Source: Polaribacter butkevichii (lineage in GTDB: Bacteria > Bacteroidota > Bacteroidia > Flavobacteriales > Flavobacteriaceae). Taken from it: a stretch of 64,000 nt of DNA. The notes below the pieces were generated by a model. It was not told the origin of the DNA, did no database searches, and saw only the letters and a program-made list of their open reading frames with translations. The DNA lies in NCBI RefSeq assembly GCF_038024105.1, contig NZ_CP150661.1:186001-250000 (forward strand), read 5' to 3'. The position numbers were made by a program, and so were the translations under genes. Shown here piece by piece: positions 36,186-46,500 of the stretch. Numbering within the stretch: position 1 is the first letter of the stretch; every line of letters starts with the position of its first letter.

Positions 36186-38648
36186 ATGAAAAAAGTAGTT
36201 CTAGTTTTTTTGTTTTTATCTTTTCAGATATCTTATTCACAGACCTCTAATTTATTAGGTTATGATGACCAAGGGAGGTTAACATATATGCCAGATAGTA
36301 AAGGAAATGTAATACCAGATTATAGTAATGTAGGTTATCATCATAGTGAAAAAGAACTTCCTGTAGTTGAGGTTAAGAAAATAATAGAGCCTGTAGCTGG
36401 AGACAATTTAGTACATATTCAAAACGCAATTAACGAATTAGGTCTGTTGCCACTAGATGCAAATGGGCATAGAGGTACTTTGTTGTTAAAAGCAGGTACC
36501 TACAGCGTAAGTTCTACAATTAAAATTAAAAAAAGTGGAATTGTAATTAGAGGAGAGGGTGATGCTACTGTAATTGTTGCAGATAAGAGATCTCAATCTA
36601 CTTTGATTGCTTTTGAAGGAAATGGAAATCCTATTATAAATCAATCATCAAAAACAAAAATTATAGATTCGTATGTACCAGTAGGTACTAGAACTATAAA
36701 TGTAGCAGAAGGACATTCTTTTAATGTTGGAGATCGTATAATGCTAGAAAGAAAACCTAATCAAGATTGGATTGTTTTATTGGGGATGCATGATTTAAAT
36801 CAAACACCAGGTAATAAAGGAGACACAAACTGGACACCTGAGTATTATACTATTCAATACAAAAGAAAAATTATAGGAGTAAGTGGAAATAAATTAACGA
36901 TTGATGTACCTGTAATGGATCTTATTGATCCTATATATTCCGAAGGTTTTTTGTATAAATATACATGGGGTGGAAGAATAGAAGAAGTGGGTATAGAAAA
37001 TATTAGATTAGAATCATTTTTTGCTTCTCAAACAGATGAAAACCATGCTTGGGATGGTGTTACTTTTAATAACGTAGAGAATGGATGGGCTAAGAAAGTA
37101 AATTCATACTATTTTACTTATGCGTGTGTCAATATTTTAAATCAAGCTTTAAAAATTACAGTAGATAACTGTACTATGCAAGAAGCAAAAGGACAAGTAA
37201 TTGGTGGTAGAATGTATTCTTTTAATACTTGGGGGCAACAGAATTTATTTAAAAATTGTTTTGCTAAAGGAGGCAGACACGATTATGTTACAGGAGCAAG
37301 AGTTGCAGGGCCTAATGTGTTTTTAAATTCTAAATCTATTGAGGCTGTTCAGCCTTCTGGTCCACACCAAAGATGGGCCTCTGGTATTTTGTTTGATAAT
37401 ATAGATATTCAAGGTCATAATTTAGAGTTAGCAAATAGAAGAAATTCAGGGTCAGGGCATGGTTGGACCTCTGTTTCTTGTATGTTATGGAACTCTAGTG
37501 CAGATAGATTAATTATAGCAGAACTTCCGTCAGACCACACAAATTGGTCAATTGGTTCAGAAGGACCGCATGCAGAAAAAGGTTGTTGTAATGCAACAGG
37601 TTTAGAATTAGGCTATGTAGAATCTAAAAATAAACATCTTAACCCTTCTAGTTTGTTTGAAAAGCAGTTAAGTGATAGGTTAAATAAAGGGGTAAATACA
37701 TTTTTAAATGTTTCCTTAACATCACCTATAGATAATTATGAAATGAGAGTAGGTGAAACAATAGCTCTTTCTGCAGAAGCTTCTATTAATTTAGGCACCA
37801 TTACTAAGGTGCATTTTATTATTGATAATCAATTTTATAAAGAAGACAACACTGCTTCTTATAGTGTAAACTGGGCGCCAACTAAACCTGGTAATTATAG
37901 TGTAAAAGCAATTGTTTTTGATGAAAATAATTATAGCGTTTCTTCGATTGGTATAAGTGTAAATGTTAAGCCGAAAGTAGATGTTATTAAAACGTATTTT
38001 ACATTTAAAAATGTAGCTACAGGAAAATATTTAGAGTCAGAAGAAACAACACTTCTAGCAAGTGATTCAGGAGCAGGAGAAGATAAAGAATGGAGGCTTG
38101 TTGAAACAGGGTCTGGTGATTTTTTTAATATAGAAAGTAAGCTTACAGGTAAGGGGGTTTTAAGATTTACGGGAGGTGCTGCAGGTACTTTAATTCATAC
38201 AAATTTCTCAGGACCTAAAGTAGATGTAGATAAAATTTGGAAAGTTGTAAATGAGGGTAATAATATATATACTTTTGAAACGCGAAATCTAGGTAGATAT
38301 TTATATCATAACTCAGACAACACTATTATTCATTCTAATAAAACAGATGATAGAAGCAAGTGGCTACTAGAACCAGTTGGAGTTCTTAGCATAGATAAAA
38401 ATAAAGATTTAGATTATTTAAAAGTATACCCAAACCCAACAAACAGTAACTTTACAATAGAACTTAATAACATAAATGCTACCAGTTTTAAGATTTATAA
38501 TGTTTTAGGTAAAGTTGTTTATAAAAATGAAACTAAAAGTAAAAGTATTCTGCTAAATAAAGAGAATCTTTTTAAACCTGGTGTTTATTTGATTAAGGTT
38601 TTAGATGATCAACAAAAAGTATATCATTCTAAACTAATTATAAAATAA
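36186..38648 (+). CDS. Right-handed beta-helix protein, putative polysaccharide lyase, T9SS-exported
   Basis: The 820-residue secreted protein has a signal peptide (to about SYSQ) and a pectate-lyase-3-like beta-helix start: VHIQNAINELG, GTLLLKAGTYSVSSTIKIKKSGIVIRGEGDATVIVA. Further rungs (VGIENIRLESF, VTFNNVENGWAKKVNSYYF, LKITVDNCTMQEAKG) extend to about 480, including the conserved-looking GSGHGWTSVSCMLWNSSADRLI and GPHAEKGCCNA. Ig-like, beta-trefoil and T9SS modules (about 505-820) closely match those of the preceding gene. The catalytic activity is unknown; a lyase or hydrolase acting on the same polymer is inferred. No regulon element precedes it and no terminator separates it clearly from the lyase gene (281 bp gap). 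Confidence 0.72.
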   Translation: MKKVVLVFLFLSFQISYSQTSNLLGYDDQGRLTYMPDSKGNVIPDYSNVGYHHSEKELPVVEVKKIIEPVAGDNLVHIQNAINELGLLPLDANGHRGTLLLKAGTYSVSSTIKIKKSGIVIRGEGDATVIVADKRSQSTLIAFEGNGNPIINQSSKTKIIDSYVPVGTRTINVAEGHSFNVGDRIMLERKPNQDWIVLLGMHDLNQTPGNKGDTNWTPEYYTIQYKRKIIGVSGNKLTIDVPVMDLIDPIYSEGFLYKYTWGGRIEEVGIENIRLESFFASQTDENHAWDGVTFNNVENGWAKKVNSYYFTYACVNILNQALKITVDNCTMQEAKGQVIGGRMYSFNTWGQQNLFKNCFAKGGRHDYVTGARVAGPNVFLNSKSIEAVQPSGPHQRWASGILFDNIDIQGHNLELANRRNSGSGHGWTSVSCMLWNSSADRLIIAELPSDHTNWSIGSEGPHAEKGCCNATGLELGYVESKNKHLNPSSLFEKQLSDRLNKGVNTFLNVSLTSPIDNYEMRVGETIALSAEASINLGTITKVHFIIDNQFYKEDNTASYSVNWAPTKPGNYSVKAIVFDENNYSVSSIGISVNVKPKVDVIKTYFTFKNVATGKYLESEETTLLASDSGAGEDKEWRLVETGSGDFFNIESKLTGKGVLRFTGGAAGTLIHTNFSGPKVDVDKIWKVVNEGNNIYTFETRNLGRYLYHNSDNTIIHSNKTDDRSKWLLEPVGVLSIDKNKDLDYLKVYPNPTNSNFTIELNNINATSFKIYNVLGKVVYKNETKSKSILLNKENLFKPGVYLIKVLDDQQKVYHSKLIIK

Positions 38649-38780
38649 GTTAATTTAAAATTATAGTATTACCGCTTGTTGTGCATTTTCACCTTTTTTA
38701 TAACTCTAAAATATCTTTTCGAGTGATTTTGAGGTACGAAAAATTATATCTAGAACAATTTATTAACTTAAAATACGTAT

Positions 38781-38830
38781 TCTCGATACAAATTTTACGC
38801 ATTGCAATCGTAAAATTTATTCGAATTGAC
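38781..38830. other. Large imperfect palindrome upstream of the Tat-type gene
   Basis: AAATTTTACG (38790-38799) and CGTAAAATTT (38809-38818) form a perfect 10-bp inverted repeat around CATTGCAAT, whose ATTGCAAT is itself palindromic. Flanking TCGATAC and ATTCGA extend the symmetry. There is no T-run, so it is not a terminator. It may be an operator for the gene at 38885 or a short mobile hairpin element. Confidence 0.45.
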
Positions 38831-38884
38831 AGAATTTTATCAAAATGCACAAAAGGTTATTACCTTATAAATTAAAATATAAAA

Positions 38885-40801
38885 ATGGAAAGACGTAGTT
38901 TTTTACAATTATCTGCATTAGCAGGTTTAGGTTTATCTCTGCCAACTGTAGGTGTTTTAAATTCATGTTCAAATCATGCAGATCATTCGCTAGAGTTTAA
39001 AAAATTAACATCTAATCTTTTAAAAGATTGGTGTGATGGTATGTTACGAGTACAAATAAACAATCCATCTAATTTAGAAGAACACGGAGCCTTAGGTTGC
39101 CCATCATGTTCACACATTCATGGGCGTTGTATGGATGCAGTGTACCCTTTTTTGTATATGGCAGATATTACTGGAGATAAAAAATATTTAGAAGGAGCAA
39201 TTTTAGTAATGGGTTGGGCAGAACATAACGTTTCTCAAGAAAATGGTAGTTGGAGTGTTATTCCTAATCCAAATTCGTGGAAAGGGATTACTGTTTTTGG
39301 AGCTATTGCTTTGGCAGAAGGATTACATTATCATGGACATGTTTTAGAAAAAGAACTTAGAAATACTTGGACCAAAAGATTAGAAAGAGCAGGACAGTAT
39401 ATTTACGATACATTTACAATTGATTTTACCAATATAAATTACGGTGGTACTGCAATTTATGGTTTAAATTTAATAGGAAATGTTGTTAAAAATGATGCCT
39501 TTATTGCTAAAAGTAAAACGTTAGCAGCAGATGTAAAACTGTATTTTACAGAAAACGAAGGTTTATTATTTGGAGAGTGTAAAAAGAGTTCTAAAAAATT
39601 AAGTGTAAAAGGTTTACACGGTGTAGATTTAGGCTATAATGTTGAAGAAACATTAAATAGTTTAGTAATGTACGCCTTAAAAGAGAAAGATGAAGAATTA
39701 TTACAATTAGTTACAAAATCATTAAACAGTCATTTAGAATTTATGTTACCAGATGGCGCTTGGGATAATAGTTGGGGTACGCGTCAATACAAATGGAGTT
39801 ATTGGGGGAGTAGAACTTGCGATGGTAGTCAGCCAGCATTTGGTATGATGGCGCATATAAACCCGGCATTTGGTACTGCTGCTGTAAAAAATACAGAATT
39901 ATTGCAACGTTGTACGGCAGATGGTTTAATCCATGGAGGCCCACACTTTATATCTCATGGAGTACCTCCTTGTGTGCATCATACTTTTACGCATGCAAAA
40001 CCATTAACAGCGTTATTAGATCATTGGCAGCATTTACCAGAAATTAATAAAAATACAGCTTTACCTAGAAAAAATACAGATGGAGTTACTCACTTTAAAG
40101 ATTTAGATGTTTCACTTTTTGCACGTGGAGATTGGCGAGGTACAGTAAGTGCTTATGATGCAGAATACCATTATAAGTATGATTTTCGTCAGGCAACAGG
40201 AGGTGCTTTAGGGGTTTTATATCACAATAAAGTTGGTTTATTATGTGCTGCAAGTATGGCCGTTTATCAATTGGTAGAAAAAAACAATCAACAAGTTCAA
40301 CCTGGTAAAGATATCGCTTTAACACCTAGAATAGAAACTTATAAAGGTAATCAATGGTATACAAATCTTTTCGATTTAACAGCTAATGTAAGTACATCTG
40401 ATAGCAATGGCGAAATAGAATTACTAACAGATGTAAAACTTAAAAATGAAGCAAGAGAAGTGGTAGCAGAAACTGCTTCTAACTTTAAAATAGCTTATAA
40501 ATGTACGGTAGATGAAATGAATATTTGTGTAAAAACAAAACAGCCTATTATAGAAAATACGGCTTTTGTTTTGCCAATAGCATCACCAACAGGAGAAGTG
40601 GTTAGTTGGGTAAATGATAATGAAATTACAATTCAGAAACCAGAAGGATTGGTAAGAATAAAAGCAAATACTGCTATAAAAATGAAAGAAATTGTAGGGT
40701 CCAGAACTTTTAATATGGTTCCTGGTGTAGAAGCAATTCCTTTAGAGTTTTTTTTAGATAAAAGTAATAAAGAATTGTCTATAGCAATTACAGTAAGTTA
40801 A
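38885..40801 (+). CDS. Tat-exported (alpha/alpha)-toroid-like protein, putative uronide lyase or dehydratase
   Basis: The 638-residue protein begins MERRSFLQLSALAGLGLSLP, a twin-arginine signal, with a lipobox-like VLNSC (Cys28). The first half is helix-rich with His/Trp/Tyr-rich motifs (GCPSCSHIHGRCMDAVYPFLYMAD, SWKGITVFGAIALAEGLHYHG, WDNSWGTRQYKWSYWGSRTCDG, HGVPPCVHHTFTHAKPL), and the last 200 residues look beta-rich. This two-part layout recalls heparinase-II/III-type lyases. A Formosa ulvan oligosaccharide dehydratase is another remembered possibility. The dense conserved Cys and His residues suggest a metal site, but no family could be named. It faces uxaC, with a bidirectional terminator between them. 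Confidence 0.65.
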   Translation: MERRSFLQLSALAGLGLSLPTVGVLNSCSNHADHSLEFKKLTSNLLKDWCDGMLRVQINNPSNLEEHGALGCPSCSHIHGRCMDAVYPFLYMADITGDKKYLEGAILVMGWAEHNVSQENGSWSVIPNPNSWKGITVFGAIALAEGLHYHGHVLEKELRNTWTKRLERAGQYIYDTFTIDFTNINYGGTAIYGLNLIGNVVKNDAFIAKSKTLAADVKLYFTENEGLLFGECKKSSKKLSVKGLHGVDLGYNVEETLNSLVMYALKEKDEELLQLVTKSLNSHLEFMLPDGAWDNSWGTRQYKWSYWGSRTCDGSQPAFGMMAHINPAFGTAAVKNTELLQRCTADGLIHGGPHFISHGVPPCVHHTFTHAKPLTALLDHWQHLPEINKNTALPRKNTDGVTHFKDLDVSLFARGDWRGTVSAYDAEYHYKYDFRQATGGALGVLYHNKVGLLCAASMAVYQLVEKNNQQVQPGKDIALTPRIETYKGNQWYTNLFDLTANVSTSDSNGEIELLTDVKLKNEAREVVAETASNFKIAYKCTVDEMNICVKTKQPIIENTAFVLPIASPTGEVVSWVNDNEITIQKPEGLVRIKANTAIKMKEIVGSRTFNMVPGVEAIPLEFFLDKSNKELSIAITVS

Positions 40802-40822
40802 ATAGAATTTAGCTAGTTTTAA

Positions 40823-40864
40823 AAAAAAACTTAAAACATTAATTTTAATGTTTTAAGTTTTTTT
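40823..40864. terminator. Bidirectional terminator between convergent genes
   Basis: AAAAAAACTTAAAACATT (40823-40840) and AATGTTTTAAGTTTTTTT (40847-40864) form an 18-bp stem with A-run on one side and T-run on the other, working for both the plus-strand gene and uxaC. Confidence 0.85.
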
Positions 40865-40891
40865 AATTTTTAATAAAAAGTAAAGTGATGT

Positions 40892-42301
40892 CTATTTATT
40901 TTTAAAATTGAAATAATTTTTAGCATTGTAATAGCAAATATCACTTACAATTTTACCTAAGAATTTTTCATCATTTGGTAATTCTCCTTTTTCAACATCA
41001 GTACCAATAATATTACATAAAATTCTTCTAAAATATTCATGTCTTGGAAAAGATAAAAAGCTTCTAGAGTCGGTTAACATTCCAACAAAACAACTTAATA
41101 GACCTTGATTAGAAAGTGTTTCAATTTGTTTTTCCATTCCGTCTTTTTGGTCTAAAAACCACCAAGCTGCACCAAACTGTACTTTACCTTTAATAGTACC
41201 ATCGTTAAAATTACCAACCATAGTTGCAAATACTTCATTATCTGCAGGGTTTAAATTGTAAACAATAGTTTTTGTTAATTGATTAGTGCTGTCTAAGGTG
41301 TTTAAAAAACCACTTAAGGCTTTAGCTTGAGAGAAATCTCCAATAGAATCAAACCCCGTATCAGGTCCAAGTTCACTTAATAATCGTTTATTATTATTTC
41401 TAATTGCACCCAAATGCAATTGTTGTGTCCAACCTTTTTTATGATACATTTTACCTAAAGAAATCATTGTTTTTGCTTTAAAGAAAGCAACCTCTTCATT
41501 CGTTAAGTTTTCGTTAGCTTTTACTTTATTAAAAAGTGTAGCAATATCATATATTTCTGTATCAAAATAAGACAATTGTTCTAAACCGTGGTCAGACAAT
41601 TTACAGCCATTTTCATTAAAAAAAGAAATTCTATTTTCTAAAGCATTTAAAAGATCTTGATAACTATTTATAGATAAACTACTTGCTTTTTCTAGTGCTG
41701 TAAGATATTGGTTGTAAGCTTTTACATCTTCTACGGCAAAAGATTTGTCGGGTCTAAAAGTTGGAAAAGCATTAACTTTAGAAGCATCTTTTTGAATAGC
41801 AATATGATGTTTTAAATCATCAATAGGATCATCAGTTGTACATAAACTTTCTACATTTAGCATTTTTAATAAACCATTAGCAGAGTGTGTTTTGTTTTGT
41901 AATAGTTTAGCTGTTTTATTGTAAATTTCTTCTGCATTTTCTGATGATAAAATTTCATCAATTCCAAAATAAGCTTTCAATTCTAAATGAGTCCAATGAA
42001 ACAAAGGATTTCTAACTGTAAAAGGAACCACTTCTGCCCATTTTAAAAACTTTTCTTTATCAGTTGCATTCCCTGTTATATATTTCTCATTAATACCAAA
42101 AGCACGCATTGCTCTCCATTTATAATGATCGCCATATAACCAAACTTGTGTTATGTTTTCAAATTGAGTGTCTTCTGCTATTTGTTGAGGTGATAAATGA
42201 TTATGATAATCTATAATCGGTAGTTTTTTGGCAAAATCATGATATAACTTTTTTGCAAAATCATTTTGAAGTAAAAAGTCATCCTTTAGAAATGTTTTCA
42301 T
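40892..42301 (-). CDS. uxaC: Glucuronate/uronate isomerase
   Basis: The 469-residue protein is a full-length UxaC, converting D-glucuronate to fructuronate (or galacturonate to tagaturonate) in the cytoplasm. Signatures are PIIDYHNHLSPQQIAED, PLFHWTHLELKAYFGI, CTTDDPIDDLKHH, FRPDKSF, GWTQQLHLGAIRNNN and MLTDSRSFLSFPRHEYFRRILCNIIG. It shows that uronic acid is another product of the locus. No uxuA/B genes are in the window. The araC-type gene lies 154 bp upstream on the same strand, so the two may be co-transcribed; a TATCTTTG box (minus strand, 42348-42355) could also give uxaC its own promoter. Confidence 0.95.
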   Translation of the reverse strand: MKTFLKDDFLLQNDFAKKLYHDFAKKLPIIDYHNHLSPQQIAEDTQFENITQVWLYGDHYKWRAMRAFGINEKYITGNATDKEKFLKWAEVVPFTVRNPLFHWTHLELKAYFGIDEILSSENAEEIYNKTAKLLQNKTHSANGLLKMLNVESLCTTDDPIDDLKHHIAIQKDASKVNAFPTFRPDKSFAVEDVKAYNQYLTALEKASSLSINSYQDLLNALENRISFFNENGCKLSDHGLEQLSYFDTEIYDIATLFNKVKANENLTNEEVAFFKAKTMISLGKMYHKKGWTQQLHLGAIRNNNKRLLSELGPDTGFDSIGDFSQAKALSGFLNTLDSTNQLTKTIVYNLNPADNEVFATMVGNFNDGTIKGKVQFGAAWWFLDQKDGMEKQIETLSNQGLLSCFVGMLTDSRSFLSFPRHEYFRRILCNIIGTDVEKGELPNDEKFLGKIVSDICYYNAKNYFNFKNK

Positions 42302-42455
42302 TTTTTTAGTATAAGTGTAATTCGTAATTGAAGTGAAATTTTAAAAACAAAGATACAAATTAGTGCTATTTATCATCTAATAACTACCTTGTTTTAAGTT
42401 GATAAAAATAAATAAATAAGCGTTATTTAGGTATCTTTTTTTTAGTTATAAAAAG

Positions 42456-43331
42456 TTAGTTTTTACTGTTTCTATATTGTTTTGGTGTAATGCCTATTTT
42501 TTGCTTAAACAACCGGTTAAAGTAATAATCAGATTCAAAACCTAGCTCAAAAGCAATTTCTCTTTGTGTTTTGTTTGTTCTAATTAATAAATCTTTAGAT
42601 TTTTCTATTTTTAGAAGTAAAAAGTATTGCAAAGGCGATATTCCTGTTTGTTTTTTAAAATCAATTCTAAATTTAGAATAACTAACCCCAAGGTCTAACG
42701 CTATTTTCTTTAAATCGATAGATTCATTTATTTTCTTATACATTAAATGTTTGGTGTAAGAAACCATCGAACCTAAATAATTGTCATCACTATTATGTTG
42801 TTGTATATTATATGCTTCTGCCATCAATTGCATGCATATGCCCGATGCTGAACGTTGGTAGCCAAAAGGTTCGTTGTTAAAAAGTTTAAAAAGACTATCA
42901 AAATAATTAAGAATACTTACTTGGTTGCATTTAGGTATTATTGGGTTTTGAGGATTAAAAAAGCCGTTAGAAAGCAATTGTTTGGCAATAGTACCAGAAA
43001 AACCCACCCAATTTTCTGTCCATCCAATTGCTTTAGTTGGTTTATATCGATGCCAAACACCAGGAAAAAGTAGAAAACCATCTCCTGCAGATACTTTCTT
43101 TTTCCCCGTTTCTTTACTTTCAAAAATTCCTTCACCTTCTGTTATTAATACAAAATGAAATTCATCTAAAACCCTCCCTTTTTCCCAAGTAAACATATAT
43201 CTCCCAGGATGTCCTTTAGATGGGTATTCTTCATTCTTATTTATTTTTGTACTTCCTAAATTATTAATGAAAAAGCCCCATTTTTTGTCTTGTTCAAAAA
43301 TGATCAGGTATTTTTTGTTTCTTTCTTTCAA
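42456..43331 (-). CDS. AraC-family transcriptional regulator, RhaS/RhaR-like
   Basis: The 291-residue protein has an N-terminal cupin sensor (about 50-145; FHFVLITEGEGIFESKETGKKKVSAGDGFLLFPGVWHRYKP) and a C-terminal double helix-turn-helix (about 185-290; IDLKKIALDLGVSYSKFRIDFKKQTGISPLQYFLLLKI and TQREIAFELGFESDYYFNRLFKQKIGITPKQYR). Regulators of this build sense sugars and usually activate catabolic operons. It is divergent from the large GH78-containing operon and upstream of uxaC, so it probably controls one or both. Rhamnose or glucuronate as the effector is inferred from the neighbours. Confidence 0.9.
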   Translation of the reverse strand: MKERNKKYLIIFEQDKKWGFFINNLGSTKINKNEEYPSKGHPGRYMFTWEKGRVLDEFHFVLITEGEGIFESKETGKKKVSAGDGFLLFPGVWHRYKPTKAIGWTENWVGFSGTIAKQLLSNGFFNPQNPIIPKCNQVSILNYFDSLFKLFNNEPFGYQRSASGICMQLMAEAYNIQQHNSDDNYLGSMVSYTKHLMYKKINESIDLKKIALDLGVSYSKFRIDFKKQTGISPLQYFLLLKIEKSKDLLIRTNKTQREIAFELGFESDYYFNRLFKQKIGITPKQYRNSKN

Positions 43332-43351
43332 AGTGGTGTCATTTTGTGCAA

Positions 43352-43380
43352 TAAATATATCAAATTGTTAATTGATACAA
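43352..43380 (-). promoter_or_regulatory. Promoter of the AraC-type gene with internal inverted repeat
   Basis: On the minus strand a TTG (43378-43380) is followed after 18 bp by TATATTTA (43352-43359), a typical Bacteroidetes -33/-7 pair 21 bp before the gene. The inverted repeat TATCAA-N8-TTGATA (43358-43377) fills the spacer almost exactly and could be an autoregulatory operator. Confidence 0.5.
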
Positions 43381-43544
43381 TCATTATTGTTCTTTAATTT
43401 TACAAGAATTAGATAATTTTATTTTGTGTGTATATCTATTTAGTAACTAGTTGGGGTAAAAATAAAGAATAAAGAATGCCTGATACTACAGAATAGTTAA
43501 GTAAAAAAATCAAATTAAATTTATAAAAAAAATCAAATCAAAAA

Positions 43545-46500
43545 ATGCTTTTTATTAATATAAAACATATTTCAAATTACCGTTTTACAATAAAGTATTA
43601 TAAGTTGCTTGTAGTAGGGGTGTTAACTTTATTTTTTACTAGTTATAACTCTTTTGCAACAGTAAATACAACAGATCTTAAATGCGAATATCGCACAGAT
43701 CCTTTAGGTATAGATAATGTAAAACCAAGATTAAGTTGGAAAAATATAGACAAAAATAAAACTCGTGGTCAAAAGCAATCTGCTTATCAAATTTTAGTAG
43801 CTAGTAGTTTAAATAATTTAAATTCTAATAAAGGAGATTATTGGGATTCAGGAAAAATAGAAAGTGACGTTTCTGTAAATACCATTTACCAAGGGCAGCA
43901 ACTTCAATCAGGACAACAATGTTTCTGGAAAGTACGTGTTTGGGATGCATCAGGTAAAGTATCTGCATGGAGTGATAATGCTAAATTTACAATAGGTTTA
44001 CTAAATGCGAAAGATTGGAAAGGCGAGTGGATACAGAAAGAAGACCAATCTAAGTTAGACCATAATTGGTATCGTAAAAACTTTATATTAGAAGATGCGC
44101 CTACATCTGCAATGGTGTATGTGGCTTCTTTGGGGTATCACGAATTGTATGTAAATGGTAAAAAAATTACGGATAATATTCTTAACCCAGCTTCTTCATA
44201 TCTTAAAAAAAGAGTGCCTTATATTGCTTATGATATTTCAGATCAGTTATTAAAGGGAGATAACGTAATTGCTGTTTGGCATGCTGCTGGTTGGACACGT
44301 TGGACACGTATTCATGAGCATAAAAATGTTCCGTATGCGTTTAAATTACAGGCAAATATTAAAACAAAAAGCAAGTCTATCGATTTACTCTCAGACACAA
44401 CCTGGAAATGTGCTAAGAGTTATAGTGAGTATATTGGTCAGTGGGAAATTCAAGATTTTGGAGGAGAATTAATTGATGCTCGTAGAATAGTGAAAGGCTG
44501 GAATGAAGCTAGTTTTGATGATGCTTTGTGGGGGAACGCTGTTATTAGTAAAGGAAAAATGCCTCATACAATAAGCGCTCAAATGGTAGAGCCTCAGGTT
44601 AAATATAAAGAACACAAACCTATCAAAATTTCAAAAAATGATGATGGTACTTATCGTGTTGATATGGGTACTAATTATTCAGGTCTTTTTGAAATAAACC
44701 TTAAAAATGGTGCTGTTGGAGATACCGTTACTATAGAAATAAGTGATATAAAAGAGGTAAGATGTAATAAAAGCCAACGTAGTAAATACGTATTTGATAA
44801 AAGTGGATCTGGAACTTTTACAAATCGTTTTAATTACGCAGGCGGACGTTGGTTTACCTTATCGGGTTTAAATTATAAACCTAATATTAATGACATAAAA
44901 GGATATACAATAACAAGTAACCGAAAGAGAATAAGTGCGTTTGAAAGTTCTAATAAATTGATAAATGAAATTTATGAAATGAATATTAGAACCTTGTTAG
45001 CCAATACACTAGATGGTATTATGATGGATTGCCCGCATAGAGAAAGACGTGGTTGGGGAGAGGTTACTGTTGCAGCTATGTATGGCGATGCTTTGCCTAA
45101 TTTTGAAAGTGGCGCTTATATGGATCAATATATGCAGTATATGAGAGACGCACAATTTTCTGATGGTAGAACGCGTGGTATTGTAAATGAAGCCGACAGA
45201 CCATTTTTAATGTGGCAAGCTAATAATCCGCTTACTATTTGGGAAACCTACAGAACCTTTGGAGATATTAAAATATTGAAGGATAACTATAAATCTATGG
45301 AAAAATGGATGACATGGTTATTAAATCATTCAGATTTTCAGAATGGTGGTTCCTTAATTACAGGGGAAGAAGGGAAACGTGCATTTCCTGGTTTAGGAGA
45401 TTGGGCAACTCCTCATGGTAACGATTTTAGAAGTATGAATTCTCCAGATGCCGTTCATTTTAATAATAGCTTATATGCCTATATGTTAGCTATTGCAAAG
45501 CAAGTTGCGGAAGAGTTAGGAGAAAAGGAAGATGTTGCCAAATATGCAGATCGCTTAAAAGTACAACGCAAAGCTACACACGCCAATACGTATGATTCTA
45601 ATACAGGAAATTATAGAACGGGGCGTCAGGTAGATCAAATTTTTGCATTGTTTTCTGGAGTTACTCCAGCATCAGAAAAACAAAAAGTGTATGATAATTT
45701 AGTAGATAAGATGCTTTATGGTTTTCCTTATTACGATGTTGGTAGTTCTGGGCAGTCGCTATACACAAGATATTTTATTGAAGAAGGGGAACGTATGGAT
45801 CTTATTTATGAGTTGTTAATCGATAAAAGGCATCCAAGTTATGGCTATTTCATAGCGCAAGGAGAAACTACGTGGCCAGAATTATGGTCTAGTACAGGGG
45901 CTAGTAGAATACATACGTGTTATACAGGTATTGGTGGTTATTTTATAAAAGGATTTGGAGGAATTCGTATAGATCCAGAGAATTATGGGTTTCAAAAATT
46001 TTTAATTAAACCTGCGCTTGTTGGTAAGTTAACTTATGCTAATACGATGCATGAATCTATGTACGGTAAAATTATAAGCAATTGGACTAAAACAGAAGGT
46101 AAAGCAACTTTACATATCGAAATTCCAGTAAATACGAGTTCTAAAGTATATATACCAGCCACAAGTGCTGATGAAGTTTTGGAAGGAAATATATTAGCAT
46201 CAAAAGCAGAAGGAATAAAATATGTAGGAGTTGAAAAAAATGATGCTGTTGGGCAATATATCATTTATGAGGTTCAATCGGGTGTTTATAATTTTACTTC
46301 TAATAAATTGCCTCAAGTAAATTATGCAAAACCACAATACAAGGGGAGTAATTTATCTTTAATAGCCAGAGCTAGTGCTTCTTCTATGTACTTTACAGAT
46401 GCTCAAAACCCAGGTTTTGAATCATTTAGAGCGAATGATAATGATGATAAAAGTTGGTGGAGCGCAAAAAATAAAAATGAGGAATGGTTAGAAATGGAAT

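Noticed and set aside
38681..38875. 64-residue ORF between the beta-helix gene and the Tat-type gene
   Set aside because: Non-ATG start, Ile/Phe-rich composition typical of translated AT-rich DNA, no ribosome-binding context, and it overlaps the long palindrome.
43440..43544. ACAGAATAG upstream of GH78 paralogue 1 as a tenth operator copy
   Set aside because: It matches only half of the element, lacks the CAGGA core and has no -7 box at the fixed distance.
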